Below, in pieces: positions 35,493-44,393 of a stretch of 64,000 nt of DNA (positions are counted from its first letter, which is position 1; every line of letters starts with the position of its first letter). Position numbers and translations under genes: made by a program. This DNA is from Atopobium sp. ICM42b (GTDB lineage: Bacteria; Actinomycetota; Coriobacteriia; Coriobacteriales; Atopobiaceae). The DNA lies in NCBI GenBank assembly GCA_000564995.1, contig JDFH01000012.1, positions 1-64,000 on the forward strand, written 5' to 3'. Under the pieces are notes generated by a model. That model searched no databases. It saw only the letters and a list, made by a program, of their open reading frames with translations, and had not been told where the DNA came from.

Positions 35493-37607
35493 ATGACCAC
35501 ATCGTCAGCCAATAAAAAACTACTCATTATTCACGGGGCACTCTACACACTTGTGTTAACTCTGACCTGGTGGGCACTTCTGCCAGCAACAGCTCAGGCG
35601 TACGTTGACCCATCCGTCATGACCTACACTATCCAGGCGCTGGCTGCGGTGGTAGTTGCTCTTTCTGCCGTGCTTGGTGTGGCATTTAGACGCTCTCGCA
35701 AGGTGCTCTTCCGTCTGCTTAAGATTGACGAGAACGCAAACAAGATTGTCGAAGGCAAAGTACATAAGGTTGACGTCAAAGGTGCAGAAGCTGCAAACGC
35801 TCAGATGAAAGAAATCCTCGCAGCAGAAGCCATTCGCCTTAAAGAACAAAAAGAGGGCACCCTCAAGCCTAAGGGCCGCATTGGCGCTGCATTCCTTGTT
35901 TCTTTCTTCACGGTTTTTACTATCTTGGTGGTAGCCCCACTTGAGCTGGTAGCCAGCAATGCAAAGGATTTATCGTTTAGTCTTAATGACGTAGCAGGTC
36001 CTGTATTTTTAGCTGGTCTTTTACTAACGCTTATTTCTACTGCAGTGCTTTCATTACTTCGCAAACGCGTATTTAACGTTGCAGTTGCGCTCGTAGGCGC
36101 CATCGGCGTAGCGTCATATGTTCAGGCAGTGTTCTTGAACGGTGGCATGCCACTTGCTGATGGTCATGAGGTCATTTGGTCCAACTTTACCAATCAGATG
36201 ATTGTCTCTGGCCTCATTTGGCTGGCAATTATTGCAGCTGCAGTGATCTTCTCGCTCCTTAAAGCAAGGCAGCTTAGAACGGGTCTTTTGGTAACCGCAA
36301 CAGCTCTTATCATTGTCCAGGCAGTGGGCGTTGCAAGTTTATGGGGACCAGCTGTAGCTGCTTTTACCGACGTAAACACAAGAGAATCTCAGCAAATCTA
36401 TGCCACAAGAGATGGACTCTTTAACGTCTCTTCCAAAAAGAACGTTGTGGTCTTTGTTTTGGATACCACTGATACAGCCTTTGTACAGCAAATCTATAAC
36501 GAGTATCCCGAGACATTCGCCCATATGACAGGCTTTACCTGGTACAGGAACTCTGTTGGATCAATGATTCCTACACGATACGGAATTCCTTCTCTTGTCT
36601 TTGAAAATCGCCTACAACCCGGTCAATCATTTGGAGGCTTTGTTAATGGTTGGGCGGACAACAGCCATTATCTAGATGACATCAATAAACTTGGTTACTC
36701 CGTTGGCTTGTATACCGATAACTTCAACTCAATTTATACCGACTACATGCACAACCGCACTATCAACTATCACGAGCTTCGTGGTCGCGGTTCAGAAAAC
36801 CAGCTTAATGTTCTTAGCGCACTTCGCATCCTCTACAAGACAGCGTTCTGTAGAGATATGCCTTGGGTAATTAAACCTCGCTTCTGGTATTACACCGAGG
36901 ACCTTAACATGCGTATGATGAGGAAATTTACGTATGATGAGGTTGACATGTCTTCTCAGCGCTATAACGAAGATGATCTTAAGTATTACCAAGAACTCCA
37001 GCACTATGGCCTGTCTGTTCACGATGAAAACGATACGGGAAGTTTCCGCTTTATCCATCTTATGGGATCCCATGGTCCTTTCATTCTTAATAGGAACCTT
37101 GAGCGCCCTAAAGATCCAAGCGAAGAAAATGAGATCGAGCAGACACGCGGTGCTTGGAAAATCGTAGATGCTTATATTGCAGAACTTAAGCGCCTTGGTC
37201 TCTACGAAAACACCTCTATTATTGTGACTGCTGACCATGGTCGCTGGTATCTGACGCCAAACGACATTACAGAGACTTCTGCTCCAGCAATCTTCTATAA
37301 ACCTGCTGGTCAAAGCGCAGAAGAAGCGGAGCAACCAATGCAAATCTCAGATGCTCCTGTCTGGCACTACGATATCTTGGCTCAAACGCTCAAGGATATG
37401 GGAGCAGATTCTCAGATGCTCTCTAACTACACCACTCCTCTTGATGAGTCTTATGAGGGAGAGAATCGTCCTCGTTACTACATTGAAACTATTACCGAGA
37501 ATAACCGCGATGCAGAACTTAGAGAGTTTGTCATCAATGGTGACGCAACCGACTTTACCACCTGGAGTTTGACGGGAAATAACTGGCGACTCGTTTCCGA
37601 TAAATAG
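35493..37607 (+). CDS. Sulfatase-fold membrane transferase (LTA-synthase-like)
   Basis: A 704-aa protein. About seven membrane helices lie in residues 8-320, interrupted by a Lys/Ala/Glu-rich cytoplasmic stretch near 75-115. An extracellular alkaline-phosphatase-superfamily domain covers about 335-660: VFVLDTTDTAF (metal), MIPTRYGIPSLV (the Thr of PTRY is the likely nucleophile), HLMGSHGPF and VTADHGRW (metal). Relatives transfer phosphoglycerol or phosphoethanolamine from lipids to glycans. The helices N-terminal to the domain resemble LtaS/OpgB layouts. I prefer the internal ATG (AAGGGA 11 nt upstream); a frame of 40 more residues starts inside the previous stop. The donor is unknown. Confidence 0.83.
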   Translation: MTTSSANKKLLIIHGALYTLVLTLTWWALLPATAQAYVDPSVMTYTIQALAAVVVALSAVLGVAFRRSRKVLFRLLKIDENANKIVEGKVHKVDVKGAEAANAQMKEILAAEAIRLKEQKEGTLKPKGRIGAAFLVSFFTVFTILVVAPLELVASNAKDLSFSLNDVAGPVFLAGLLLTLISTAVLSLLRKRVFNVAVALVGAIGVASYVQAVFLNGGMPLADGHEVIWSNFTNQMIVSGLIWLAIIAAAVIFSLLKARQLRTGLLVTATALIIVQAVGVASLWGPAVAAFTDVNTRESQQIYATRDGLFNVSSKKNVVVFVLDTTDTAFVQQIYNEYPETFAHMTGFTWYRNSVGSMIPTRYGIPSLVFENRLQPGQSFGGFVNGWADNSHYLDDINKLGYSVGLYTDNFNSIYTDYMHNRTINYHELRGRGSENQLNVLSALRILYKTAFCRDMPWVIKPRFWYYTEDLNMRMMRKFTYDEVDMSSQRYNEDDLKYYQELQHYGLSVHDENDTGSFRFIHLMGSHGPFILNRNLERPKDPSEENEIEQTRGAWKIVDAYIAELKRLGLYENTSIIVTADHGRWYLTPNDITETSAPAIFYKPAGQSAEEAEQPMQISDAPVWHYDILAQTLKDMGADSQMLSNYTTPLDESYEGENRPRYYIETITENNRDAELREFVINGDATDFTTWSLTGNNWRLVSDK

Positions 37608-37641
37608 CTCACAAACACAGAGCTAAAAGCTTTAGATAAAC

Positions 37642-37679
37642 AAAAACGAGTCATTCTTACCACAGAATGACTCGTTTTT
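37642..37679. terminator. Bidirectional terminator after sulfatase-fold gene and licB
   Basis: AAAAACGAGTCATTCT and its complement form a perfect 16-bp stem with a 6-nt loop and T runs both ways. It ends the two convergent transcripts. Confidence 0.95.
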
Positions 37680-37706
37680 TAAGACATCTAGAATTGCAGA
37701 AACAAA

Positions 37707-38654
37707 CTAATCTCTCTTGAGCAGCTCACTCCAATCTGGAGTTGCAGAAAGAACCGTTCCTACAATAATGACAATGCAGCAAATTACAACCAATGGAGAT
37801 GGAATTGCTTCAGGCATAATTGCTGGCAGGATAATACCTGCAAGAGCTGCAAAAATTACCGACCATGCAGAGTAAGAAATGTTCAGTGCCATACCGCGAG
37901 AAGCGCCAATGGCGTCAATTGCCTTGTAGTAGAAGAGATACGAGGCAGTACCAGCAAGTGCTGCAATAAAGACAACGCCATTTGCAGGAGTGAGTGCAAC
38001 CTGTGCAGCAAAATCAACGGAACCAGCCAATGGCAAGATGAGAAGACCGTATGCAAACGCAGAGGTGGTTTCTCTAATCTGAAGTGCAGTCTCGTTATCA
38101 ACAGCATCGTCTTGCATACCCCAAGCCAAAATAACCGCCTCAGATCCCCAGCCAAAGACACAAGCAGCAACGCCCAAGATACCCACAAGAACATTTCCGT
38201 TACCCTCGCCTGCTGCTGTTGAGAGACCAATAACCATGACGCCAACAAGAGCAACGATAAGGGCAATAATCTGCTTTAAGTTCATCTTTTCTTTGAGCAA
38301 AAGCCATGCTAAAAGCGAGCCGACGGCTGGATAAAAAGCTGAAATTGCAGCGGTGTAACCAGGTCCAATGGTGTTAATAGCAGCTAGGTAGCCACTCATA
38401 CCAATTGGTCCACCCAGAAGTGCGCCAAGCATAACTACACGGCCACTCTTTGTTTTTGCTGCCTCAAGGGTGTCTTTAAGTCTGCCTTTCTGAGCCATCA
38501 TGACTAAAAGAACTGCAGCGGCAAAGAAATCGTGCATGAATGCGCTGACAAATGACGCCTGAGCTGAATCAACATAAGGACTCATACCAAGAGCAACGCC
38601 AAGAATAACGGTATCAACCGCCCAAAGAATACCGCTTAAAAGACCGTAATACAT
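37707..38654 (-). CDS. licB: LicB-like choline permease (EamA/DMT family)
   Basis: A 315-aa, ten-helix drug/metabolite transporter of the LicB type: GLLSGILWAVDTVILG at the start, GGPIGMSGYLAAINTIGPGYTAAISAFYPAVG in the middle, and a second EamA half ending TPDWSEL. LicB imports choline for phosphocholine decoration. The start giving MYYGLL has AAAGGAG 6 nt upstream; a longer frame would run back into licCA. It is 17 bp from the licCA stop and clearly cotranscribed with it. Specificity is inferred from that linkage. Confidence 0.92.
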   Translation of the reverse strand: MYYGLLSGILWAVDTVILGVALGMSPYVDSAQASFVSAFMHDFFAAAVLLVMMAQKGRLKDTLEAAKTKSGRVVMLGALLGGPIGMSGYLAAINTIGPGYTAAISAFYPAVGSLLAWLLLKEKMNLKQIIALIVALVGVMVIGLSTAAGEGNGNVLVGILGVAACVFGWGSEAVILAWGMQDDAVDNETALQIRETTSAFAYGLLILPLAGSVDFAAQVALTPANGVVFIAALAGTASYLFYYKAIDAIGASRGMALNISYSAWSVIFAALAGIILPAIMPEAIPSPLVVICCIVIIVGTVLSATPDWSELLKRD

Positions 38655-38671
38655 AGTTTCTCCTTTTGCCC

Positions 38672-40462
38672 TTAGTTCTGAGCGTCTTCGTACCAAGAAA
38701 GAACACGATCAATATTGTTTGCAGCATAGCGATAGTAAATGAAGAACCACTCGCCTACGTTCTCGCCCTCTGCTTCCTTAACCAGAGACCAGAGATACCA
38801 GCACCAACCGGCAAAGACTACATAGCTCCAGAAGTGTCTGCGTTGCTCAAAAGTTGCCTCTTTTCCAAAGTAGTAATCAATAGCAGCATTAGCCTCATCG
38901 TCAGTAAGCTCGCAGCAAACCGTAAAAGTACCAAAGTCATTTGCCTCATCTGACATGCCTGCATATTCCCAGTCAATAAGGCTGTAGGTACCGGCCTCAT
39001 CAATCAAGAAATTCAGATAGAAGAAATCATTGTGTGAAATAACAATTGGATACTGATCTGCGTCTGCAAACTTCTTCAAGCGCAGGACCTTCTCGCGAAG
39101 CTCGTAGTAGCCAGGAATCTCAATAGGACCCTCTTCAAGCAGGAGTTTCTCGTAATTAAGACCCTCGTTGACAAAGTCAAAAGAACGATCAAGTGACGCG
39201 CCGCTATGATGCAGTTTATAACCCATCTCCATTGCGCGCTTGAGCTGCTCAGGGTTATGAGGATCAAGATTCTGAGCGTTTTTCACAAACTTGGAAATCT
39301 TCCAACCTTCTTTTTGGTCCTCGTAAATAAAGGTGTTGTCTAGGCCCAGCTCACGAGCAAGTCGAAGACCAGCCTCTTCAGCTGCACGATCAACGAGTTT
39401 CTCGGTACCAACACCTGGATGCCTGTAGACATACTCCTGAGCATCATCACCATATCCCACAATAAAGTGAGCAGATAAATTGGTAAGTCCCTGTTTTAGA
39501 GGATAGAAACCGTGGATATCCTTCTTCTGGCAATGAAGAACCGAGACAATGTTGTCAAAAATCTCTGAGTCGATGTTCTCAATAAATGCTGGGTCAAACT
39601 GACGAAGCTCATCAAGGGAATCAAACTCGTAAATAACACCGTCAGGATACTTTCTAATGGTCATGGAAAGCTCTTTGATATGACGGACGTAAATCTCTTC
39701 CCAGAGCATATCAACGGTTTCTGGCTTGTCGTAGACAGCCTCAAGAATATCTACAAACTTCTTTGAGAATTGCCTGTCAAAATAGACGTGACCAAGCATA
39801 ATCCAAGAATTTGAACCGCCAATTTCTACGCCAGTAATACGTCCACCACGTCCCTCTTTAAGGCACCACTCATCAGTTTCTCCTGCAACATACGTTGCTG
39901 AGTAATAAGCCTCATAGACATAGTGTTCAAATGGATTCTGAGTAAAGTAGTCATCTGACGAGCAGATATACGTATTATCAAGCTGATCTTTCACATACCA
40001 AAGCGTAGAGTTGTTATTTCTTGTTGCATAATCTGGGTTAACAACAATCTTGACGCCATACTTCTCCTCCAGATAGAAGAAGTACTCCTTCTTATAACCC
40101 ACAACAACGGTGATGTCAGTAATACCAGCTTCAAGCAACTGATGAATCTGGCGCTCGATCAGAACTTCTCCACGAACCTTCAGGACACCCTTTGGCTTCT
40201 CATATGAAATAGGTGCAAAGCGAGAAGACAGACCAGCTGCCATAATAATGGCATTCTTAACCTCATAAGGTTTCAGAGCTTCAAGACCCTTTGGTGTAAT
40301 GAGTCCCTCTTCAATAAGACCCTGGTCCTCAAGCGTTTTTACTGCTGAATTAACTGATCCCAAAGAAAGCTCAGTTTTTTCTGCAAGCTGTCTCTGATTG
40401 AGCTTCTCGTCAGAAAGAGCAATAGTTTTTAATACAGAAAACACGTTATTTGTTAGTGCCAC
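38672..40462 (-). CDS. licCA: HTH - phosphocholine cytidylyltransferase - choline kinase fusion
   Basis: A three-domain protein of 596 aa. Residues 1-65 form a winged helix-turn-helix (NQRQLAEKTELSLGSVNSAVKTLEDQGLI). Residues about 70-290 are a LicC nucleotidyltransferase (NAIIMAAGLSSRFAP, EKPKGVL) making CDP-choline. Residues about 300-590 are a LicA kinase (HNDFFYLNFL catalytic loop, LIDWEYAG metal motif) making phosphocholine. In Streptococcus and Haemophilus LicA and LicC are separate, so this chain joins both steps with a DNA-binding head. The start is GTG with GGAGG 3-4 nt upstream. Repeats in the promoter region could be its own operator. The organisation is clear; autoregulation is inferred. 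Confidence 0.93.
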   Translation of the reverse strand: MALTNNVFSVLKTIALSDEKLNQRQLAEKTELSLGSVNSAVKTLEDQGLIEEGLITPKGLEALKPYEVKNAIIMAAGLSSRFAPISYEKPKGVLKVRGEVLIERQIHQLLEAGITDITVVVGYKKEYFFYLEEKYGVKIVVNPDYATRNNNSTLWYVKDQLDNTYICSSDDYFTQNPFEHYVYEAYYSATYVAGETDEWCLKEGRGGRITGVEIGGSNSWIMLGHVYFDRQFSKKFVDILEAVYDKPETVDMLWEEIYVRHIKELSMTIRKYPDGVIYEFDSLDELRQFDPAFIENIDSEIFDNIVSVLHCQKKDIHGFYPLKQGLTNLSAHFIVGYGDDAQEYVYRHPGVGTEKLVDRAAEEAGLRLARELGLDNTFIYEDQKEGWKISKFVKNAQNLDPHNPEQLKRAMEMGYKLHHSGASLDRSFDFVNEGLNYEKLLLEEGPIEIPGYYELREKVLRLKKFADADQYPIVISHNDFFYLNFLIDEAGTYSLIDWEYAGMSDEANDFGTFTVCCELTDDEANAAIDYYFGKEATFEQRRHFWSYVVFAGWCWYLWSLVKEAEGENVGEWFFIYYRYAANNIDRVLSWYEDAQN

Positions 40463-40479
40463 GGTTCCTCCAAATGAAG

Positions 40480-40575
40480 ACCAATTAACTGCGAAATAAA
40501 CTTCCATACCAATTAACTTCAGTCATAATACTCCTATGTTCAAATTTATACAAGTATGAACATATTTTGAACATA
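40480..40575 (-). promoter_or_regulatory. licCA promoter region with repeat boxes
   Basis: ACCAATTAAC occurs twice (40480-40489, 40508-40517), 28 bp apart. TGAACATA occurs twice (40557-40564, 40568-40575) and once inverted (40535-40542), 11 and 22-26 bp apart. The second set flanks a TATAAA-like -10 on the minus strand. Two different regulators, or one with several sites, could bind. Confidence 0.4.
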
Positions 40576-40615
40576 TTACCTTCAGAGGATTGTCAAAGAC
40601 TGCCAATCTAACAAA

Positions 40616-40639
40616 AAACGGCACCTGAGATGCCGTTTT
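40616..40639 (-). terminator. Terminator of the tyrS-rml-licD run
   Basis: AAAACGGCA and TGCCGTTTT form a 9-bp stem with a T run on the minus strand, 35 bp past the licD stop. Confidence 0.88.
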
Positions 40640-40673
40640 ACCTTTTATGTATTGCTTTACAGGCGAGAAGACC

Positions 40674-41519
40674 CTAGTAAGGACCAAAATCCAAACGCGC
40701 TGGATAGTGGTTTTTACGCTTCTCAACTGGAGGCATCTGCATGTAATCGCCGTAAAGCATCCTAAGGAATTTATCATTTTGGTTAGGGAACGCTACTTGA
40801 ATTCCGTCAAAATCAAGCTTTTCAACAGGAAAAACTTCATCAACTGGATAGGTGTTTACAAACCTATCAGTATCGTGAAGATAAGCAATTCTTTTTGTCT
40901 TAACGTGAGCAAAGCGGTTACGGGCTTCCTGCTCACGCTCATACATTTTCTGAGTAGAGAGATGTAGAAGTTTGCAAACTCCTCTACCCATAGTAACTGC
41001 TGCTTTTAAGAGCTTTCCTTTGATGCCGTCGGCCAAAATAACAGGACGAGGAACGTCAACTAAAATGCGCATATGTGACCAGAACCACGCGTCAAATGCC
41101 TGCTTCTGGTATTCTTTCTCGTCATCTGAAACGTTATCAAAGCAGTAGACATCTAGGAATATACCAAGATCAAGCGGAAGTGGAGCAAGTGCCTCTTCGC
41201 AGAATTGCGTACCTTTGAGCATAATGCGCGTGGTTGGGAATGGATAGTTGATGTCCCTCTCGGTATTCATGATTGAATACTTTTCTGACCACTCTTTATC
41301 ATAGATATCCAGAAGCTTGTTGAAGTCTTCTGCAGGAAGGCAGACATCGATATCATCATCCCAAGGAATAAATCCCTTGTGACGAAGAGCGCCAATGGCA
41401 GTGCCTCCAAAGCCAAAATAACGGATATTATTGGCCTCACAGGTATCAACGAAGTCCTTTAAAATCATCAGCTCAACTTGCTGAAGATGTTTGAGCGTCT
41501 CTGTATCGTATGTGCGCAT
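40674..41519 (-). CDS. LicD family phosphotransferase (281 aa)
   Basis: The second LicD protein of the window. Core GGTAIGALRHKGFIPWDDDIDVCL with the DDDID metal site near 50, MLKGTQF, and the C-terminal YGDYMQMPPVEKRKNHYP. It should attach phosphocholine to a surface sugar, using CDP-choline from licCA. It ends the rml operon: its ATG overlaps the rmlB stop (TAATG). The two LicD proteins of pneumococcus (LicD1, LicD2) are a parallel, each decorating a different sugar. Confidence 0.92.
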   Translation of the reverse strand: MRTYDTETLKHLQQVELMILKDFVDTCEANNIRYFGFGGTAIGALRHKGFIPWDDDIDVCLPAEDFNKLLDIYDKEWSEKYSIMNTERDINYPFPTTRIMLKGTQFCEEALAPLPLDLGIFLDVYCFDNVSDDEKEYQKQAFDAWFWSHMRILVDVPRPVILADGIKGKLLKAAVTMGRGVCKLLHLSTQKMYEREQEARNRFAHVKTKRIAYLHDTDRFVNTYPVDEVFPVEKLDFDGIQVAFPNQNDKFLRMLYGDYMQMPPVEKRKNHYPARLDFGPY

Positions 41520-42586
41520 TATCGACCTTCATACATTTTTTTGTAATAGTCCTGATAATCACCAGAAACTACATTCTTAACCCACTTGCGGTTCTCCAGA
41601 TACCAGTTAATAGTGGCAACAATTCCCTCTTCAAATGGAGTCTCTGGATACCAGCCAAGCTCTTCTTTAATCTTATCTGGCGCAATACCGTAACGGCGGT
41701 CATGACCCTTACGATCAGTAACGTAAGAAATCAAATCCTCAGTAATCTGAGTATCACCGGTGATTCTTGCAACTTCACTAATGATGCGCTTAACAATGTA
41801 GAGGTTGTTGCGCTCGTTGTGACCGCCAACGTTATAAACCTCGCCCAGCGTGCCGCCCTCAAGAACCATAGCAATTGCCTTGCAGTGGTCATCAACGTAA
41901 AGCCAGTCACGAACATTGAGTCCGTCACCATAAACTGGGAGTGCCTTGTGCTCCAGGCAATTCTCAATCATCAGAGGAATGAGCTTCTCGGGGAACTGAT
42001 AAGGACCATAGTTGTTGGAACAGCGTGTAATTACCGCCGGGAATCCATACGTATCATGCCAGGCCTTTACAAACATATCAGCAGAAGCCTTAGATGCAGA
42101 GTAGGGGCTATGTGGACTCAAAGGTGTGGTCTCACGGAAAAATGCCTCTGGATCATCAAGTGGAAGTGAGCCATAGACCTCATCGGTAGAAACCTGCAAA
42201 TACTTATGGTCTCCGTAGGAGCCCTGGCCATCATTCCAGAAAGACTCTGCAACGCTCAGGAGCGCAACAGTACCCATAACGTTAGTGTCAGCAAAGGCAC
42301 CCGGATCTTCAATAGAGCGATCTACATGACTCTCTGCTGCAAAGTTAATAACGTAATCAGGATGATAGGTCTCAAACAGCTGCGTAAGAGCCTCTTTATC
42401 CCTAATGTCTACGTGAGCAAAGGTGTAGCGAGGGTCTTGATCATATTCCGAAAGATTCTCAAGGTTGCCAGCATAGGTCAGGGCGTCCACGTTCAAAATA
42501 TGAATGTCCTGATTTCTTCTAAGCATGTAGTGGATGAAGTTTGAACCAATAAATCCAGCTCCACCTGTTACTAAATAGGTCTTCAC
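41519..42586 (-). CDS. rmlB: dTDP-glucose 4,6-dehydratase
   Basis: Second step of dTDP-rhamnose synthesis. An extended short-chain dehydrogenase of 355 aa: GGAGFIGSNF NAD loop, TDEVYGSL catalytic Thr-Asp-Glu, the YSASKA tyrosine-lysine pair and RCSNNYGPYQFPEK. The start is GTG with GAGG 5 nt upstream, directly after the rmlD stop. Its stop is coupled to licD. Nothing unusual. Confidence 0.96.
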   Translation of the reverse strand: MKTYLVTGGAGFIGSNFIHYMLRRNQDIHILNVDALTYAGNLENLSEYDQDPRYTFAHVDIRDKEALTQLFETYHPDYVINFAAESHVDRSIEDPGAFADTNVMGTVALLSVAESFWNDGQGSYGDHKYLQVSTDEVYGSLPLDDPEAFFRETTPLSPHSPYSASKASADMFVKAWHDTYGFPAVITRCSNNYGPYQFPEKLIPLMIENCLEHKALPVYGDGLNVRDWLYVDDHCKAIAMVLEGGTLGEVYNVGGHNERNNLYIVKRIISEVARITGDTQITEDLISYVTDRKGHDRRYGIAPDKIKEELGWYPETPFEEGIVATINWYLENRKWVKNVVSGDYQDYYKKMYEGR

Positions 42587-42587
42587 A

Positions 42588-43487
42588 CTAACCTCTTTCT
42601 ACCTTAGAAAGATATGTCGCAAGAGCCTCTTGCCAAGGCCTCATACAATTTCCAATGGTACTCTCAAGATGCCCATTTACCAAAGATGAATATGCGGGGC
42701 GAGAAGCGCTTTCTGGGTGCATCTCTTTCCACTGAGCAGAAGTTACTCTAGCAACCTTACAATCAAGATTACTGCCAGCCATAATAGCTTCGGCAAAATC
42801 AGCCCATGAGCATGTTCCCTCGTTGGTTGCGTGGTAGATGCCATAGTTCTCAGTAGCCGCAATGCACAAGATTGTATGTGCCAAATCATTTGCGCTGGTA
42901 GGATTACCTACTTGATCATCAACAACACTAATCTCTGAATACTTTGCACCAAGGGTGCGCATGGTTGCCACAAAGTTCTTGCCAACATAACCATAAAGCC
43001 ATGCGGTTCTAATCACAAACGTTTGAGCATTTGCGGCCAGCGCAAGTCCCTCTCCTGCTAATTTGGATCGACCATAAGCAGAAACAGGACAAGGAGCATC
43101 TTGTTCCGTGCGAGGAGAGCTTTCCTTACCGCTAAAGACATAATCAGTGGATACCTGAACAAACTTTGTTTGCGTAGAGTCGCAAGCTCGTGCAAGATTC
43201 ATAGGACCAAGCGCATTTACCGCAAACGCCATCTCAAAATTGCTCTCGCAACCATCTACATTTGTTGCGGCAGCACAGTTAATAACAACGTCATAGCGTT
43301 CATGCTGGTCAAACCATGTATTAACTGCCTCAGCGCTAGTGATGTCAAGCTCGTCTGCGTCAGTATAATCAACATCTGGTTCAACAAAAACCTCTGGAAT
43401 TGGGCCAATCTCAGAGACACCGGACTCAAAAAGACATTTGAGCTCGTTGCCTAACTGGCCATGCGCACCGGTAATAAGAACGTGCAT
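42588..43487 (-). CDS. rmlD: dTDP-4-dehydrorhamnose reductase
   Basis: Final NADPH-dependent step to dTDP-L-rhamnose. A 299-aa SDR with ITGAHGQLGNEL at the start, VNTWFDQHERYDVVINCAAATNVDGCE, STDYVFSG and YGRSKLAGE (catalytic Tyr-Lys). I chose the ATG giving MHVLITG since AAGGGAG lies 6-7 nt upstream. The longer frame's extra 45 residues run into rmlA and lack a ribosome site. The start is right after the rmlA stop. Confidence 0.95.
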   Translation of the reverse strand: MHVLITGAHGQLGNELKCLFESGVSEIGPIPEVFVEPDVDYTDADELDITSAEAVNTWFDQHERYDVVINCAAATNVDGCESNFEMAFAVNALGPMNLARACDSTQTKFVQVSTDYVFSGKESSPRTEQDAPCPVSAYGRSKLAGEGLALAANAQTFVIRTAWLYGYVGKNFVATMRTLGAKYSEISVVDDQVGNPTSANDLAHTILCIAATENYGIYHATNEGTCSWADFAEAIMAGSNLDCKVARVTSAQWKEMHPESASRPAYSSLVNGHLESTIGNCMRPWQEALATYLSKVERG

Positions 43488-43488
43488 A

Positions 43489-44391
43489 CTACTCTCCCTT
43501 TCCAGAAGGAAGGATACGTCCTTCTGCAACACTCTTGAGGTGCTCGCCATACGTAGATTTGCCGTAGCGTTCTGCACATTCAATGAGTTTTGAGCTATCA
43601 ATCCAGCCATTCTCAAAAGCAATCTCTTCTGGAACGCTTACCGGCAGACCCTGAGCTGTTTCAACGGTACGGACAAAGGTTGATGCCTCAAAGAGAGACT
43701 CCATAGTTCCCGTATCAAGCCATGCAAAACCGCGGCCAAGTGTGACAACGTCAAGCGTGCCATCCTCAAGATACAGACGGTTAAGATCAGTAATCTCGTA
43801 CTCGCCACGAGCACTTGGCTGAACTTGCTTTACCAGCTCAGTAACACGCTGATCATAGAAATAGAGACCGGTTACGGCATAGTTAGATTTTGGATGGGTT
43901 GGCTTCTCTTCAATTGAAATGGCGTTGTAATTCTTATCAAATTCAACAACACCAAAACGCTCTGGATCATCCACGTGGTAACCAAAAACGGTAGCACGAC
44001 CAGACGTTTGTGCCTGTTGGGCAGCTTTTCTGACAAGTCCTGAAAGACCATTTCCAAAGAAGATATTGTCTCCAAGAATCAGAGCTGCAGCGTCATCACC
44101 AATAAACTCTTTACCAATAACAAATGCCTGAGCCAATCCATCAGGTGAAGGCTGTTCAGCATAGCTGATAGAGATGCCAAAATCAGAACCGTCACCCAAA
44201 AGCTTTTCAAAATTTGGAAGGTCACGAGGAGTAGAGATAACAAGAATGTCTCTAATCCCCGCCAGCATAAGCGTAGATAGAGGATAGTAAATCATTGGCT
44301 TGTCATACACAGGCAGAAGCTGTTTAGATGTAACGGTTGTCAGGGGATAAAGCCTGGTACCGCTACCTCCTGCAAGAATAATGCCTTTCAA
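43489..44391 (-). CDS. rmlA: Glucose-1-phosphate thymidylyltransferase
   Basis: First step: dTTP and glucose 1-phosphate to dTDP-glucose. A 300-aa protein with the nucleotide motif [39 protein letters not shown] and [11 protein letters not shown]. It begins with TTG, with GGGGAG 5 nt upstream, right after the stop of the large membrane protein gene. The order rmlA-rmlD-rmlB with rmlC elsewhere is unusual but seen in other actinobacteria. Confidence 0.96.
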   Translation of the reverse strand: MKGIILAGGSGTRLYPLTTVTSKQLLPVYDKPMIYYPLSTLMLAGIRDILVISTPRDLPNFEKLLGDGSDFGISISYAEQPSPDGLAQAFVIGKEFIGDDAAALILGDNIFFGNGLSGLVRKAAQQAQTSGRATVFGYHVDDPERFGVVEFDKNYNAISIEEKPTHPKSNYAVTGLYFYDQRVTELVKQVQPSARGEYEITDLNRLYLEDGTLDVVTLGRGFAWLDTGTMESLFEASTFVRTVETAQGLPVSVPEEIAFENGWIDSSKLIECAERYGKSTYGEHLKSVAEGRILPSGKGE

Positions 44392-44393
44392 AA

